Shown here: piece by piece, positions 1-12,657 of the stretch | Position numbering within the stretch: position 1 is the first letter of the stretch | How the letters are laid out: each line of letters begins with the position of its first letter | Made by a program: the position numbers and the translations under genes | Assembly (NCBI GenBank): GCA_013397435.1 | Contig: VZRG01000030.1 | Coordinates: forward strand, 1,383,477 to 1,447,476 | Origin: Erythrocercus mccallii | Lineage: Eukaryota; Chordata; Aves; Passeriformes; Dicruridae | DNA length: 64,000 nucleotides | Direction: 5' to 3' | The notes under the pieces: generated by a model | Databases searched by the model: none | What the model saw: only the letters and a program-made list of their open reading frames with translations | Told to the model about the DNA's origin: nothing

Positions 1-1147
1 ATCATGTTAAGTTCTCCTCCCAAGGGTCTCCGCTAACTGGAGAGAAGAAACTCTCATTGCACCTCTGCTCCTGCCAGTGCTACATCTTTGCCCAGTGGAG
101 CCCTCCTTGTTGATCCGCCTTTCAATAGAACCAGGAAATTTATCATTCACTGTGAAACAACAATCTTGATGCCTTCAGTTTGCTAATCACCACCTAAACA
201 ATACATATTTGCTAAATGTCCACCTACAAATGGGTATTATATGATGATGATATTATGAACACAAGCATCATGAATCACAGACCATGAATCCTTGTCTCAA
301 ATTGATTCCATAGCAGCATCATTTTCCCCCCCCTCCAGTTATCTCCTGCACACCATCTTTTGCTGCTGCAATTCACGGGTGTAGTGGGTATCTTCTACTG
401 TTTGCATTTTGTGTGGGGAAGAAGAAGTAGCTAGTGAAGAAAGTACAGAAGGGCAAGCTTTCTCTCCACTAATGAAGCGCACGGGGTTTGCAGTAACAGG
501 GATGGACATGTGGGTGGAAGGTATGCACTGCCCTCATTTTCCAGATTCTTCCTTTTCTTTAGTTTTGTGTCAGCAATGCTGCATGTACATCAGCTTTTGA
601 TTTTTGTGTCTTTGTGGCTCAGGGCCATCAGGGTTGCTATATACACACAAACATACAACATAGCTGTTTCAAAACAAAGATTTTTGTGCATTTATGCTGC
701 AATGGATTTGCCATCAGAAAATGTTACTGAAGATGAGAACACCAGTTCTAGAAACAGATTGACACAAAGAAGCGTGATGTAAAACATAAAGACAAGGAAG
801 AATGGAAACATAAGGGGAAAGGGAATACCAGATTCTTTTGCAGATATTTATTAAACAAAAGGACTGCTCGGATGTATTTGTCCAAATTGTTTTCTGATGT
901 AACTTCATAGGCTTCAGAGGAGGAGTGAAAATGAAAGTATCTACTCTTGATGTGTATCATCTGTTCACCAGACTCATGTAGGTGGGCAGGTTACCTTTCA
1001 AATGATAAATTAGAAATTTTATAAAACCCGAAATTTCTGGATGCAGCTCGTGGAACATCAGTTTGTCTACATCAATCTTATCTTCTCATTAATGAGTCAC
1101 TAGAAATGGAACTAGAAACTTAATTCCAAAAATTCAGGCATGCTTCT

Positions 1148-1168
1148 AAAAAAAAAAAAAAAAAAAAA
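1148..1168. repeat. Poly(A) run of 21
   Basis: An uninterrupted run of 21 A residues. I do not recognise a SINE, LINE or retrocopy immediately upstream, so it is annotated only as a homopolymer and not as the tail of a retroposon. Confidence 0.95.
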
Positions 1169-2875
1169 GTTTATTAAATAAGTCAGACTTATGCCTGCAG
1201 CACAGGGCTGACCTTGCAAATGAGTTAACTTTCCTGTGATGTCACTTATCGTAAGACACAGAAGTGACCAGAACCAGGGAGGGGGCACCAAGAAGCAGTG
1301 AACCTAGTCTCAGATGCACCACCACAGATATCACCTCCTCTCATTTGCCTTCATGAAAAAAGGTCCACTAGCCTCTGGATTCTTCTCATTTTTCTTTTAC
1401 CTAGGTTCTCTCCTGATTTCCTACTCCTGAGAAACCTGACCAAGGCTCACAAAGGACTAATGAGATGAACAAATAGGCGCTATATGGACTGTCACTACAA
1501 ATTTGTATTTGTTCAAGAAGTCTGCCTTATAGAAGGAAGACCACAGCAAACGCAACAAATTGGGCTACATAGCCTGAGATCTGGATCGCTTTTTATTTCG
1601 TTTCCACATTGCATGTGACAATGAAAGGTTGTGACATTCTAAGTGGTTCCAGACTCCATCAGGCTGTCCACAATGAATTAAAACACAATAAAATCCAGAT
1701 GCTTTCTCAAGTAAACACTTCCTTTCTCAGCAAAGAGAACCAAATGCAAAGGATACTGCTGAAGGTTTTCTTCTAGCATGTTTATTTTATATATAGTTAT
1801 CTTATACTTCACTGGCACTTAAGTATTCTCTACTTCCAACATAGTAAAGTCTCTGGCACTCTTTTCCCGTGTTTCTGGTGATGGAAGCCAAAGTCTTGAG
1901 AAAATATCTGAATTACATGAATTATTTCAATTTGCTTCTAGATATTTAATGAAAGCTATATCTGAAATAACACTGACAAATTAAATTGACTCCTGGAATA
2001 GTTTGCAATGAACTTAAGTAAAATAAAAATATTAATTCTTAATATATATATATCTATAAATTCAACTTTCATAACACAGAATTTGTGTACCAAACACAGA
2101 ACATGTAATTGTTTACAAGTAAAAGAAAAACATACATATTTTTATGAGCAGACTGAAAAATGCAAAAATTAATAAACCCGCAAAAATCACAAAATAAATT
2201 CATTGTGTTAAACCATTGTTGTCATCCTCTAAATCATTGCTCATAACACAGGTAAGGAGTTTCAAATGAAGTATTAATATTGCCCTTAAGTAGGACTGCA
2301 CTCTTGACAAGCACTTCAAATATGAGATTATAACTGCAATGCCTGGCAGTTTCCTTAAAAATCAAACCCAAACAGTCACCTCCAGGTCCTAGCCTGTACA
2401 TGAACAGAGCCCATAGATGCTACCTTTAGTCCTTTCTTTTCTCTTTGTGATGGTACCTCTATTTTCACTGCCCTTTCAGTTCTCTTGGGCTATAATGAAG
2501 AAAAAAAGATGGTGACTATCTGCACAGCCAGTCTCTTTCCATTAAGGACCAGCAGCACAGCACACAGACACATCCAGCCTTTAGTAGCAACAACAGGGAA
2601 TTGTCAGGAGACAGGCTTCATTCCTCTTTGCCATATATGTGGCTTTCTATAGATCCATCCCTGGCCCCCTCTGAGCTTCAGCAGTGGCAGTGTGGAAGGC
2701 AAGACCACTAGAGAAAATTTGTTCTGAAATACAGTTCTTGTAAGGACTGTACAAGGCATTGCTTGACCCAGAAGAAGCTGTGAGAGATTAAACAATCTAT
2801 AGCTACTCCTAATATAAGAATCCTCTAATATAAGAATGCATTTTCAAGCTTAAAAGCTTGCCAGGAAGTTTGCTG

Positions 2876-2940
2876 GGGTTTTGTTTGTTTGTTTCTTTGT
2901 TACTGGGGTTTTTTGTTGTTGTTGTTTTCTTTCTTTTTGA
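2876..2940. repeat. T-rich simple repeat (TTTG and TTG units)
   Basis: Low-complexity tract made of a few TTTG units, an interruption, then TTG units and T runs. It looks like an impure microsatellite. Confidence 0.8.
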
Positions 2941-3867
2941 TTCAGAATCTTTAGTTGATATACATCAAACTGCCTAAAGGGAAAACAGACCTCCCCTTGT
3001 GCCCCTACCAAATCCTATCCCCAATCTTGTCATCTTGAAAGCAACAAGAGATTTCAATATAAATTGATAAAAAATATCCAACTGTATCTAATATAAAGCA
3101 TGTACTCCTACAACACTCACAGAGCAATCCCAGAAACCAAGGAAAGCTTTCTTTTTTAAGGGACTTTTTTCCCCTTTGAAGAAAACAGAAAGAAAGAAAG
3201 AGAAACAGGAAAACATGAAAAACAGCAATAACAAACAAGTGGAACGAGGTAATCCTTGGCAACAACTGTGACTGTAGCCATTGCTCCATGCTTTAAGATG
3301 TTAGAAGAGCTCAAAATACTTTTGCATGCTAAAACTTGACATCACAGTCCCATGTTTTTTTCTGATGTAGGTGCCATTGCTCCCACTAAAAGCTGATCAC
3401 TTCCTCACAACCATCTGCTTTGGGTAGCGTTGAGACAGGTTCTCTCCTCCCTTCCATCTCTGAGTTCACAGTAACTCCACTGACACTGGTGGAAAGGTGC
3501 TGGATGTTTGCCTCTCATGGAGGTAGCAGTCCCACTGTCTTTAGATCAAGGAGATTTTCAGATTATTTTAGCTGTTAGACCATCTTAGTTCTGAGAAAAG
3601 GGGTTAGGAGTCTATCAGCCTCAACTTATCACAAGTTCTGATAAAGTGATTTGGAAAGCCTTGAAAAAAATCCTTGAAAGGAAAAAAAGGGGTGAAGCAC
3701 TCTTTAAAGACGGCTTAGATAGAAAGAATATAAATTTCTTCTGCCTAGGCCACTTCACAGAGATTTACTTGATAAAAGCAACATGTTGATTTATTCAACT
3801 CCTTTCCCCTGCTGCCCAAACTGTTAAATGCAGGCAGATGATGCAATCCCTCTGAGAGAGAAGGAAA

Positions 3868-3898
3868 GGGGGGGGGATAGAGAAAAAAAAAAAAAAAA
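3868..3898. repeat. G9 run followed by A16 run
   Basis: Nine G residues at 3868-3876, a short spacer, then sixteen A residues at 3883-3898. It is a purine-only low-complexity tract apart from one T in the spacer. Confidence 0.9.
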
Positions 3899-6589
3899 GC
3901 AAGCCAGCAAACAGTCAAGAGACTATTTCACAGTGTAGGATATTGCTGGCATGTCCGAAGTTACATAAGCTGTTCCTGAAGGGACTGCAGGAGCTCCTGA
4001 GTTCACCACACTGTAGGCAGGACTGGAACCAGAGTGTTCCAGACCCCTCCGTCCCCAAAGCTCAGAGCCCACCCTGACAAGACTTCCACCAGCCTTCAGC
4101 ACAGGCAGGAAAAGCATCCGGAAACAGACTGACAATCTTAAAAACCAAGCAAAGCTGTCATCACTATTTGTGTTTATTAAAACTGGAATCAAAGCCAACA
4201 CTGGTGATTTCTCCTCACTAAAGATTAGCAGAAAGTCTTTTGTTCCAGTGTCTGAATGCATCAAACGTGCTTGCCCTTTCAAAACAAAACACACAAAACA
4301 AGCAGAGGCAGGAATCATAGCCTCTACTCAAACTGTGTGTGCTCTTTACAATTTCTGTGTAATATGTTTTCAGGATTAAATCACTGAAATTTACTTGAAC
4401 TCAAGATCATTCTTTCTATTTATAAATGAGACATTAATTATACAATGTTAATTTGCACACAAAATAACATGAAATTAAGTTGACAAAATTAAAGCATTAA
4501 ATGACTATAACAGGATGGCTTCATTTTTTCAGTGTAAGAAATTATTTTAATATAACATGTGTATCTATTAGCTACACATGTGACATGAATTTCTCTGTAA
4601 AGTCTGGAAAGCCTTGCTTTATTTCAGTGTGGCTTTGAACTCAACAATATCTAGGGTATTGCTAAATTCTCCCACTTCTCCCATTCTCATTGTATTGCAA
4701 CATGAGTCTCATGATATTTAGCCTCTTGGAAGAATTCACTGTGTTCTCCTTTGAAAGAAACAGCTTAGGACACTGAGTTTTCATTTATATGATTTAAAAT
4801 AAAAGCTACATTAGTTTTTTATCACCAGAGATTAATTTAAAATTTGTAGTAGTTGGATCCTTTAAAAATCAGAAGACAAAGGAGGAAAAAAAATCAACCT
4901 CCATTAAAAAAAAACCAAAACATGAAGTTCTCTATAGTTATTCCCAATTTCAAGACAAGTGCATTTATTTTAAAACTATAGTGTCTTCCTAGGTTTCATC
5001 TTGCCTGTCACAGCCAATTAGCCAAGGAAAATGATACACAAGGGCAGTACATCATGAAAAATCAAGCCGTGGCTATAACAGTATATACACAGAAACACAG
5101 TAATATAAAGATATCAACAATTCCTTCTCATAGCTTCATACACTCATACAATCTTCCCACTTGGTGGATATCTGAGCTGTACTGAGCAATGGCTAGATGT
5201 ACAATTACAGCAGCCTGCAGCAGGAAGCGAAGAAGAACTTGATCAGATGAAAAAGCAAAGAAAAATAAGGTAGAGGGAGCGTAGTGCTCAGTGACATTCT
5301 TGCCTTACAGCTTCATGCCAAAAGATTATGACCAAACACATAGGTATGTCCTAGGTCATCTGATAATGCAGTTTAATGCCAGCCGTGGACAAACACATTT
5401 TTTCTGACAGAAGAGATAGCCCAGAACCCCCAAAGGTCAAATCACCAGAGGAGGTGACTCAGGACGACACTGGTACAGATGTTCAAATTTGACTGCCTGC
5501 TTCAGTCCTCTCAAATCTTCCCCACCATAACTGCTTCTTAAAAATATTCATCATGCACAGCAAAAAGCTTGCACTGACGAAACATCAGCTGAAGTCATCA
5601 GATCTAACTTTGCTGAACACATAAACACAGTGGGCTTCGTATCTGCTCTCTGAACAGACCTGATGACCAATATCCAGGAGTCTGACGGTAGGTGGCCCAA
5701 GTATCTCAAGGAACACCGTTTGTGTTGTACCCTATTAAACAGGAATCAAATCAACAAACAAAGTAAGTAACGGTTCCTGAAGAGAAGGTATGATAGTGGC
5801 TGGACAGGGGGAATGTGACTGCTCTAGCTGTACTTGATTTGGGCTCTCTATTGCATTAGCAGTGCTGTTTCTACATTTCTAACCCGTTTTTGAAAGTAGT
5901 ACAACCAGAACAACTAACCACAACTAAACAGTTGTGCCTGGAAGCCTACGCCTAGACTTTTCAGATTTGGAAAGACCAGCCCTGCTGAATCCATCTCCAG
6001 ACATGGCATAAACACTGTAAATTGCTCGCTACTACCCTCTGACAGAAGCATTCATCATATCATCACTTGCAGCAATTCCAAAAGTCTTTGGCACTGAAGT
6101 GGCAGACATAACCTTAACTGACCCGACCTCTGCTACCTCTGACAGCACCACGAATGAAATAGCTTTTGGTTGGTGCACGGCCTGACTCGCAAACTTGAAG
6201 CAGGAGTTCTGTTCCTCTGCAAAGTCAGAGGGCAGAGGGTACTGCATACCCAGCCTAGTCCTCCAGCAGTCAGGAAGCTGGTGATAGTGGCAAGGACCTC
6301 TGAAGAAGAGATGTTGGCTATACGCTTGCTTAGCCTCTTCTTGGAGGACAACTAATCCCCTCTCCCTGTTACCTATGTGTTTGAGCTATGTCACGAAACA
6401 GTGAACAAACCTCTCTGGGATGGACCATATCTTATCACTCAGAATGAGCATTGTATACAAACCTGGTGTGTTTCAGGTTCTCCCAAAACCCATGTCAAGA
6501 CCTAGTACTGCCCAAATCAAAAGCCTTGTGGTGTTCCCCCACCTTAAGTAAAGACCTCTCCTACTTTTCAATCATATTAAGACCAATTC

Positions 6590-6648
6590 TGATTTAAGCC
6601 TCAAATATCGACTGAGCAATTGATGTATGATTTAAGCCTCCTCAAATA
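6590..6648. repeat. 13-bp direct repeat, two copies
   Basis: The 13-mer TGATTTAAGCCTC occurs at 6590-6602 and again at 6628-6640, a 38-bp offset. Both copies are followed by an AAATA stretch, directly in the first and after a CTC insertion in the second. This looks like a small local duplication of about 38 bp that has since diverged in the middle. Confidence 0.75.
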
Positions 6649-8224
6649 CCCAGACAGCAGAGGGTAGCTTCAAGGCAGAATATGCTGCAGTTCTTGGGCA
6701 GTTCTGAGAACGTTACATCTATTAGTCTACAGCTAGCAGATGCTTACAGCTGTTCTCAGAAACAAATAAATCTGCCACTGATTGTATTGCTGCCATCAGA
6801 GTGTCACTGATGGACAAACAGAAATTTGGCCCCAAATCTCCTGCCTCTCCCCCTTCCCTTACACTTTTCTAAAGCAAGATATGTAGGACAGTTCCCACTT
6901 ATTACAGGATACTGTTTGAGGCTGTTAATGAATGTTTTTAACAAAAGGAATAAAAAAAAAAAGGATTTAAAATAAAAGCAATCCGAACAAAAGAGTTGCT
7001 TGATTTCAACCATTTGATTGCATTTCAAACCAAAGGAGAGAGACTTAAATCCAGAATCACTTCTGCTGTTCTTTTTCACGTCTACCACTCTCAAAGGTAT
7101 ACAACATAGCACTGCAGAATATTTAGAGTAAAGAAAAAATAGCCTTACAGACCTGCAAATCATGGACTCATGCATTTCTTTGTATTTTTTAGACTGAGAT
7201 TTAACCTTAAGTCCTATTACTTAAATAAACAAAGGAGCAAACATTTAATGTTTTTGTTTTGCAACAACAACCTCAGAAATATAGATGGATCCGTGGTGGT
7301 GAATGGTGTGGCTGTTGAGCCCCAGCCTCTCAGTGTCTTGGAGATTGAGACACCCTTGAATAGGCACTGCTGGATGTGGACAAAGTCCCAGTACTGCCAC
7401 GACACTTGCAGTGTTCAAACCTACATGTCTCCACAGCCAAGAAAAATAGCTTATTGCCAAGGATTTACATAACAGGTGTAAACAGCTGAGGAAATATTCT
7501 GGCAAGCCTACAGACTCAGCCCAAAACCCATCACCAGGACAATAAAAACAAAGAAAATAAATAGGGGGAAAAATCCAGCAATTTTACAAACACACTGACT
7601 GCAATGTTAAACAAACATCCCAAATTACTTTGTGAATTGCCAAGTCCTGTACTACTAGGTTTCCTCCTGCACAGTGTCAGTATTGCAACCTCAGATCTGG
7701 TTAGGATCACCGCTGTGAAAAATAAAACTTGTGTGATAGGCCACACAGTTTCTTTGAAGAATAAATCATCTTTGGACTGGTTTGCACAGCATTAAAAGTG
7801 CATACAAAATTCAACAGGGAAATTTCTTCCTCTCTCAAAAGTCAATGATAAAAATTTCACTTGTGTCAGCACTATCAGGTTTTAACCATGACCTTCTGTT
7901 ACACTTGTTAAAATGTTAAAAGTATGGATCTTGGATAAAGCAAGCAATACATGCATCAATAAGACAAAAAACATCCTCAGTTTGGGAAAACTGTCCTTTG
8001 GAAATGGCAATATTTGTACATTGAAATGACAGTCATTGCAGTTTTCTACACATCAGAGACCACAATGGTAATGGGGAGGCAAAACCATTTCCACAAGCAC
8101 TTTGTTTTTAAACCTTATCCAAACTGAGTGGAGAGGAGAAGTTCTGTCCAGAACTATAATATGATATTGTTAAGCGTTGAAACTGAATTTAATGACCAGC
8201 AAAACTTTTCCACTTCCACTAAAT

Positions 8225-8413
8225 TCTTTTTCTTTCCTTTTGTTTTACAGCCTGCTGAAACAGTGATAGTCCACATCTGGTTAGTGTCTGGTTCAAGACA
8301 GACACCAAATAGAAAAGCCCATGTTTGGGATGAAAGAGGCAGGCATTCACCGCACAGGGCAGAAGAGCCATTTAATGCTTTTCTACACTGCAACGGTGGG
8401 GTCCATGTGGGGG
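8225..8413 (+). other. Candidate exon: strong splice-acceptor tract plus open frame
   Basis: A pyrimidine-rich tract of about 25 bases ends in TTTTACAG at 8243-8250, a near-ideal 3' splice site. The sequence after it stays open in one frame for 88 codons beyond the acceptor. A possible donor (GG followed by GTAGGC) lies at 8414, which would give a 163-nt exon (8251-8413). The translated segment contains no domain I recognise. Acceptor-like tracts are common in vertebrate introns and the donor is mediocre, so this could equally be a non-coding RNA exon or nothing. Confidence 0.2.
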
Positions 8414-8430
8414 GTAGGCGTGGGGAGGGG
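8398..8430 (+). other. Canonical G-quadruplex motif
   Basis: Four G tracts on the plus strand (G4 at 8398-8401, G6 at 8409-8414, G4 at 8422-8425, G4 at 8427-8430) are separated by loops of 7, 7 and 1 nt. This fits the standard intramolecular G4 pattern. It overlaps the donor of the candidate exon above, so if the region is transcribed it could form in the RNA. Confidence 0.75.
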
Positions 8431-9394
8431 AAGTATGACGCATTTTTGGGGACACTGTTCTGTTTTGTGAACCCCAAACAGTTCAAATTTAGTTTTCTTG
8501 ATCCTTCTTTTCTCTGAACAGAGACTGTGTCTAATAAAAACAACGAAATACACAGTAAAGATCCAGCTGTTTCAAATGTTTCCAACAGCAAATGCATAAT
8601 GTGTATACAGGGAAAGCATGAAATGAATTCTGCAGCTTCATCATACATAACAGCCCGGAAGAGCCCTCAGTGCCATGAACCAGACAAAGTAGGAAAACCA
8701 GCCATAATATGCAGACAGGGCACTGAGAAACAATGGAAATAACCATCATATAGGCATGCTATTATACAGGGACATCCAGCAATGGTGAACACACCAGTGG
8801 AAAAAATAAACAGAGGTAAACAGATGCTACAATGAGGACAGAAACTATGCTTCCCATTAAAAACAGTGAGAAAAGCAGTGTTAAGTGGTATTTCTGAAAT
8901 GTCCATATCTCCTACATTATCAACACAACCTCCTTAAGCATCAGTATGATAAGTTTACTTGATGCAGCAACAGATGAGTAATTACTTAATGCTGTAATGG
9001 ATTGTATCCAACCTCTTTGAAATGTGATGAGTCTAACAGCAACCTGCATGTAGAAAAAGCATAAAAATGCAACATAATTAGCCTTATTGCTGGAATAAGG
9101 CATCAGAAACAAAGGCAACATCCTCCTTAAACATGGACACAAGCACGTGCTATACATCTGAAGGGGGGGGAAAAAAAGCTGTTTTAGTGATTGTTCCTGT
9201 AAGAAGAGAATGCACAACTGAAAGAAAACGAGAGGAAAAAAAAACAACCAAAACAAGCTGAAGCAAGCCCCAGAGAGGCAGACGAGCAAAGGGAGCACAG
9301 CATGACTAAGCACTGGGCTAACCCACCCCACCCCCTCAAGCAGCATTTTGTTTTCCATGTAAATAACATCTATTTTGTGGGTTCTGTCCCATTA

Positions 9395-9411
9395 CCCCCT
9401 CCCCCCCCCCA
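9395..9411. repeat. C-rich run (C5-T-C10)
   Basis: A cytosine run with one T interruption. The opposite strand carries two adjacent G tracts, with shorter ones nearby. Confidence 0.9.
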
Positions 9412-10598
9412 CCTCCAGCTTAGTGCAGCAATACAGGATTCTGCATATTCTTTGTTAATATACACATGCAGGGCAGTGGCACAGATATGCAACTCACACC
9501 ATCATTTGCTTATCCTCATTAGTACAGCCTGCTGTGCCTTGAAATTTAGCTCAACTGTTTGAGTCCAAGAAAAAAAATTAAATTATTTGGTAACTGCAGG
9601 AAAGATGCCCAGCAATTTGAAAATGTTTCATAGCCATTATGCTAATGATTTGTTAGTGTCAGGGGCAACCTTCGATGTCGGAAATGTAAGTCCTGTATTA
9701 AAAAACCAAATGCAGATACATAATTCCTAATGTGCCTAGAAATGGAGCTCATGATCTTAACACATCTACTGAAACCATTTTCCCCTAGGATGTGATTACA
9801 AGCACTTGAGGAACAAATATGTGGTCTTAAGACATAACATCTCTTAAACTTGTCTACTGCTTTACAATGAAACATGTTGCATTGTAGTCACAATTCTCCA
9901 TTGTACCTGCTCACTGTGATCCAGTTACCATCACCTTCCTCACAAAAAACAGACAATAAAATGAATTGCAAGAGCAAAAAAATCCTGTTACAAAAGAAGT
10001 GCATTTGTTAGAAAATTCAATATTCTGCCCATGAAGACAAGAACTGGGTCAGAGTTTCTATCAAAGATATACTTGTCAAAGCTATGTTACAAATATACAG
10101 CTATAAAATGAATTAAGCAATCAAAAGAGACAAAATCTAAACTTTGTTATCCTTGTTTCACTCTACAGTAGAGAGAATAATGAAGGAAGAGATAGATGCT
10201 ATTGAATAAGGGATACGTCATCTTCTCTTGCATTATTCTTCATCATGACATACCACGAGCAGAGATTAAATAGAAGCCCAGATAAGTTCAAATGATACAG
10301 CTATCAAACCCAGGTGTTTCTAATAGGCCCTTCACATGGGTACTTGGACTATTAAAGAGAGGTAATGCAAAGACTGTAAAATGTATGAGAGAAGAGAGAC
10401 AAAGAAAAGGAGCTAATCTGAAACTCTCAACAGGAAACCACAGGGAAATGGGGACAAAAAGGAAGAGGCAACACTGTGTTTAATTTTTTCTTCTCCCAGA
10501 CATAGGAACTGATTTATCTCTCCTTTATACCAATATAAATTATAAGGTACTCCACAGAAGACCACAAAGTTACACCAGTATCAATAAAAGAGGATTTA

Positions 10599-10617
10599 AA
10601 GTGATCTTAGATCACTT
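10599..10617. repeat. Perfect 9-bp inverted repeat with 1-bp spacer
   Basis: AAGTGATCT at 10599-10607 pairs exactly with AGATCACTT at 10609-10617. The compact, near-palindromic form suits a dimeric protein-binding site or a small hairpin, but a 9-bp arm can arise by chance in 64 kb. Confidence 0.85.
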
Positions 10618-12221
10618 CAGATCATCCAAGTTATGTTCTTGTTGAAAGGGAAGGTCCTTTTTTTTCCACAGAGGTGGACAAATTGTGTCTTTATTAACAC
10701 TTCTTTACAGTCATGATCCAAGAGGCCTCCACACAATGAAGCAGGAGGAAAGCTGGACTATCACCCTATTGGTGCCTTCCCCAACAGCAAACATATCCTC
10801 CAAGTGTAACCCTTACTAGACGTCTGAGAACTCACCAAGATACAGATGATGCCCAACCCTTCCCAAAGACACAAATCCACCGGGAAGCAGTCTTCATTAT
10901 TGCCATGTGTCCTTTTAAAGGGAACGGTGTAGGAACCCACCCAGGGCCACTATTCTTCTTGTCCCAGTCAGTCTTCATTACTGCTCCCAGTCATATGCAG
11001 CAAAATAAGGAGATGCCTCGGAGATCCTGGACACCAGCAGAAACTTAACAGCCTGGTGTTTAATAGCAACCCTGATTGTAATTACAGCATATGATTCTTT
11101 GTGAGATGGTATTTTTTTAGGATAGAGATTATACAGTACTGTGTATAAAGAATAACCACAGTCATATAAACAATAGGATAATACAATCAAGCAGTAAAGT
11201 CACAGATCACAGATCACAATCAAGCCTCCTAGTCACAGATCTGAAGTTTAATGACTCAAACCTGGCAGCACCCTGGGAGACTTGAAAAGAAGAGGTTTTC
11301 CTATCTGTTAGAAGAGGGCAAATAAGCATACACAGGCAGATTAAATCATGATCCCTTCAAAGGCAAGAGAAGAATTCTATGGCTTAGTGGGTAAACTTGC
11401 AAATTTTACACCCATGGCTACATGCTGCCCTTCTCAGAAGAATCATTTTATCAAGGAGACTGTATTACTGGGCATCTCTATCTGTGCCACCCAGAAAAGT
11501 TATAGGAGCATAAAACAGAGAGCTGAATTACTTAGAGATACTCCACTGTGACTCCTGGACTAAAATGATAATTCTTAATTTACTGTAGTCATTCTAAGAC
11601 ATATAAGCTCTCTCAAATAGTCATCACTACACTGGAATAAAATTATTTGCGCAAGGAATGATGTTTCTAACCATCCTGCTATAACTATGCAAGCGTGACT
11701 GGCAATATTTCCCAATATGAACAAGCTCCTACTGTCTCTGGTAACAAATTTAAGGAATTGAATAAATACAAATTAAATTAATTTCCAGGCAAAATAACTT
11801 TTTAATAGAGGGGCTCAAGTGTTAAATGTTTGCCATTGTTGTACTGTTCTTCCTTGATAAGTATGTATTATATATACAACATATTATATATATAGTGCCA
11901 AAAGCTTTTACCTGCACTTGCTGGGTAAAAAGCAGGTTAAACTCAGGGGGCACCTTGATTGTCCTTGGCATTCAGTAACACTGCTGTCATAAGCTGAGCT
12001 ACTCCACAGTGAAATGACAGGAACTCATTTCCCACCCTATTACACATACTAGGTCCACGATGCCTTGCCTCACCTGAGGCACCACTTAAACTCTTCTATT
12101 TGTAGGTACCACACTTTAACTTGAGGTGCAGCAAGTCCATCACGTGCAGGGCCGTCTGACAGGGAGTCTTTGTGCTTTCTGCATGTAGGAGGAAGACGTG
12201 GTAGGACATGCTACTAATAGT

Positions 12222-12250
12222 CTCACAGAATTATAGAATCATTTAGGTCT
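12222..12250 (-). mobile_element. Tiny CR1 LINE 3'-end fragment
   Basis: The stretch CACAGAATTATAGAATCATT, followed by TAGGT, is very close to the reverse complement of the extreme 3' end of avian CR1, with its repeated ATTCTATG-type tail. Homology stops after about 28 bp, where the usual continuation is missing. It is either an extremely 5'-truncated insertion or the surviving tip of a decayed copy. Confidence 0.5.
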
Positions 12251-12535
12251 CAATGCATGTCACCACAATGAGCCAAATTCAACAAAATAAAAGAAGAAAA
12301 GTCTTTCCTGAAGCTTATTTACAGCTGATGCACTTATAGTCTCCTATGGCAGTTCAAAACCTGTGCATTTTACAGCATGGAAAAAGAAATGGTGAGGAGG
12401 GTTTCTGGGCTATCCCATGCCAATGACATAGCTTGGGGTTTGCAGGGCTGGATTAGATGCTTCCTGCTCCCTGTGCAAAGTCATGGCAGTCTCATTGACA
12501 GTGTGCAATGGCCAGGAGACAACTACAGGGGCAGG

Positions 12536-12657
12536 AATCCCTAGAAACATTAAAGGTCAGGCTGGATGGGGCTGTGAGCACCCTGACCTAGCCTCACTGC
12601 AGGTGCAGTGGGACTAGATGACCTTTAAAGGTCCCTTCTAACTCTAACTATTCTATG
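12536..12657 (+). mobile_element. CR1 LINE 3' fragment (C terminus of ORF2 plus 3' UTR)
   Basis: The sequence follows the avian CR1 3' consensus in order: a segment matching the end of the ORF2 coding region, a 'gctggatggggctgtgagca' block, a GGACTAGATGACCTTTAAAGG block, and a terminal CTATTCTATG. It is a plus-sense, strongly 5'-truncated copy with substitutions and indels. CR1 mobilises by target-primed reverse transcription, usually leaving 5'-truncated copies and no clear target duplication, which fits. It has no coding capacity. Confidence 0.88.

Larger units (their letters stand above)
1..8224. other. Non-coding stretch, no gene seen
   Basis: Unique-looking, AT-rich vertebrate sequence. 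The open frames are short, lie on both strands and show no recognisable domain, so I treat them as chance. The block contains homopolymer runs (a 21-A run near 1.15 kb, G9 and A16 runs near 3.87 kb), a TTTG/TTG-rich tract near 2.88 kb and a short AT dinucleotide run at 2041-2053. A slightly more GC-rich patch at 6030-6360 has overlapping frames on both strands, but I recognise no protein in it. Confidence 0.6.
8518..12221. other. Non-coding stretch, no gene seen
   Basis: No recognisable gene. It contains a G8/A7 run at 9163-9177, a C-rich run at 9395-9411, a near-perfect palindrome near 10.6 kb and an AT dinucleotide-rich patch at 11865-11894. The 148-codon minus-strand frame at 8912-9358 is rich in Leu, Phe and Cys, as expected from a T-rich strand, and I regard it as chance. 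Confidence 0.6.

Noticed and set aside
3900..4080. Plus-strand frame without ATG reading LFLKGLQELLSSPH and onward, in a GC-richer patch
   Set aside because: It looks somewhat gene-like, but the frame is short, ends at a stop without a donor, and competes with a longer minus-strand frame.
6030..6360. Overlapping frames on both strands suggesting a processed pseudogene
   Set aside because: I could not match the translation to any known protein, and there is no poly(A) tail or target duplication at the edges.
8154..8648. 164-codon minus-strand open frame
   Set aside because: It overlaps the plus-strand candidate exon in the opposite direction. No recognisable domain, and it spans the G-quadruplex and T-rich tracts, so chance is more likely.
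8912..9358. 148-codon minus-strand open frame
   Set aside because: Rich in Leu, Phe, Cys and Ser as expected from a T-rich strand. No domain, no splice support, and it overlaps low-complexity G and A runs.
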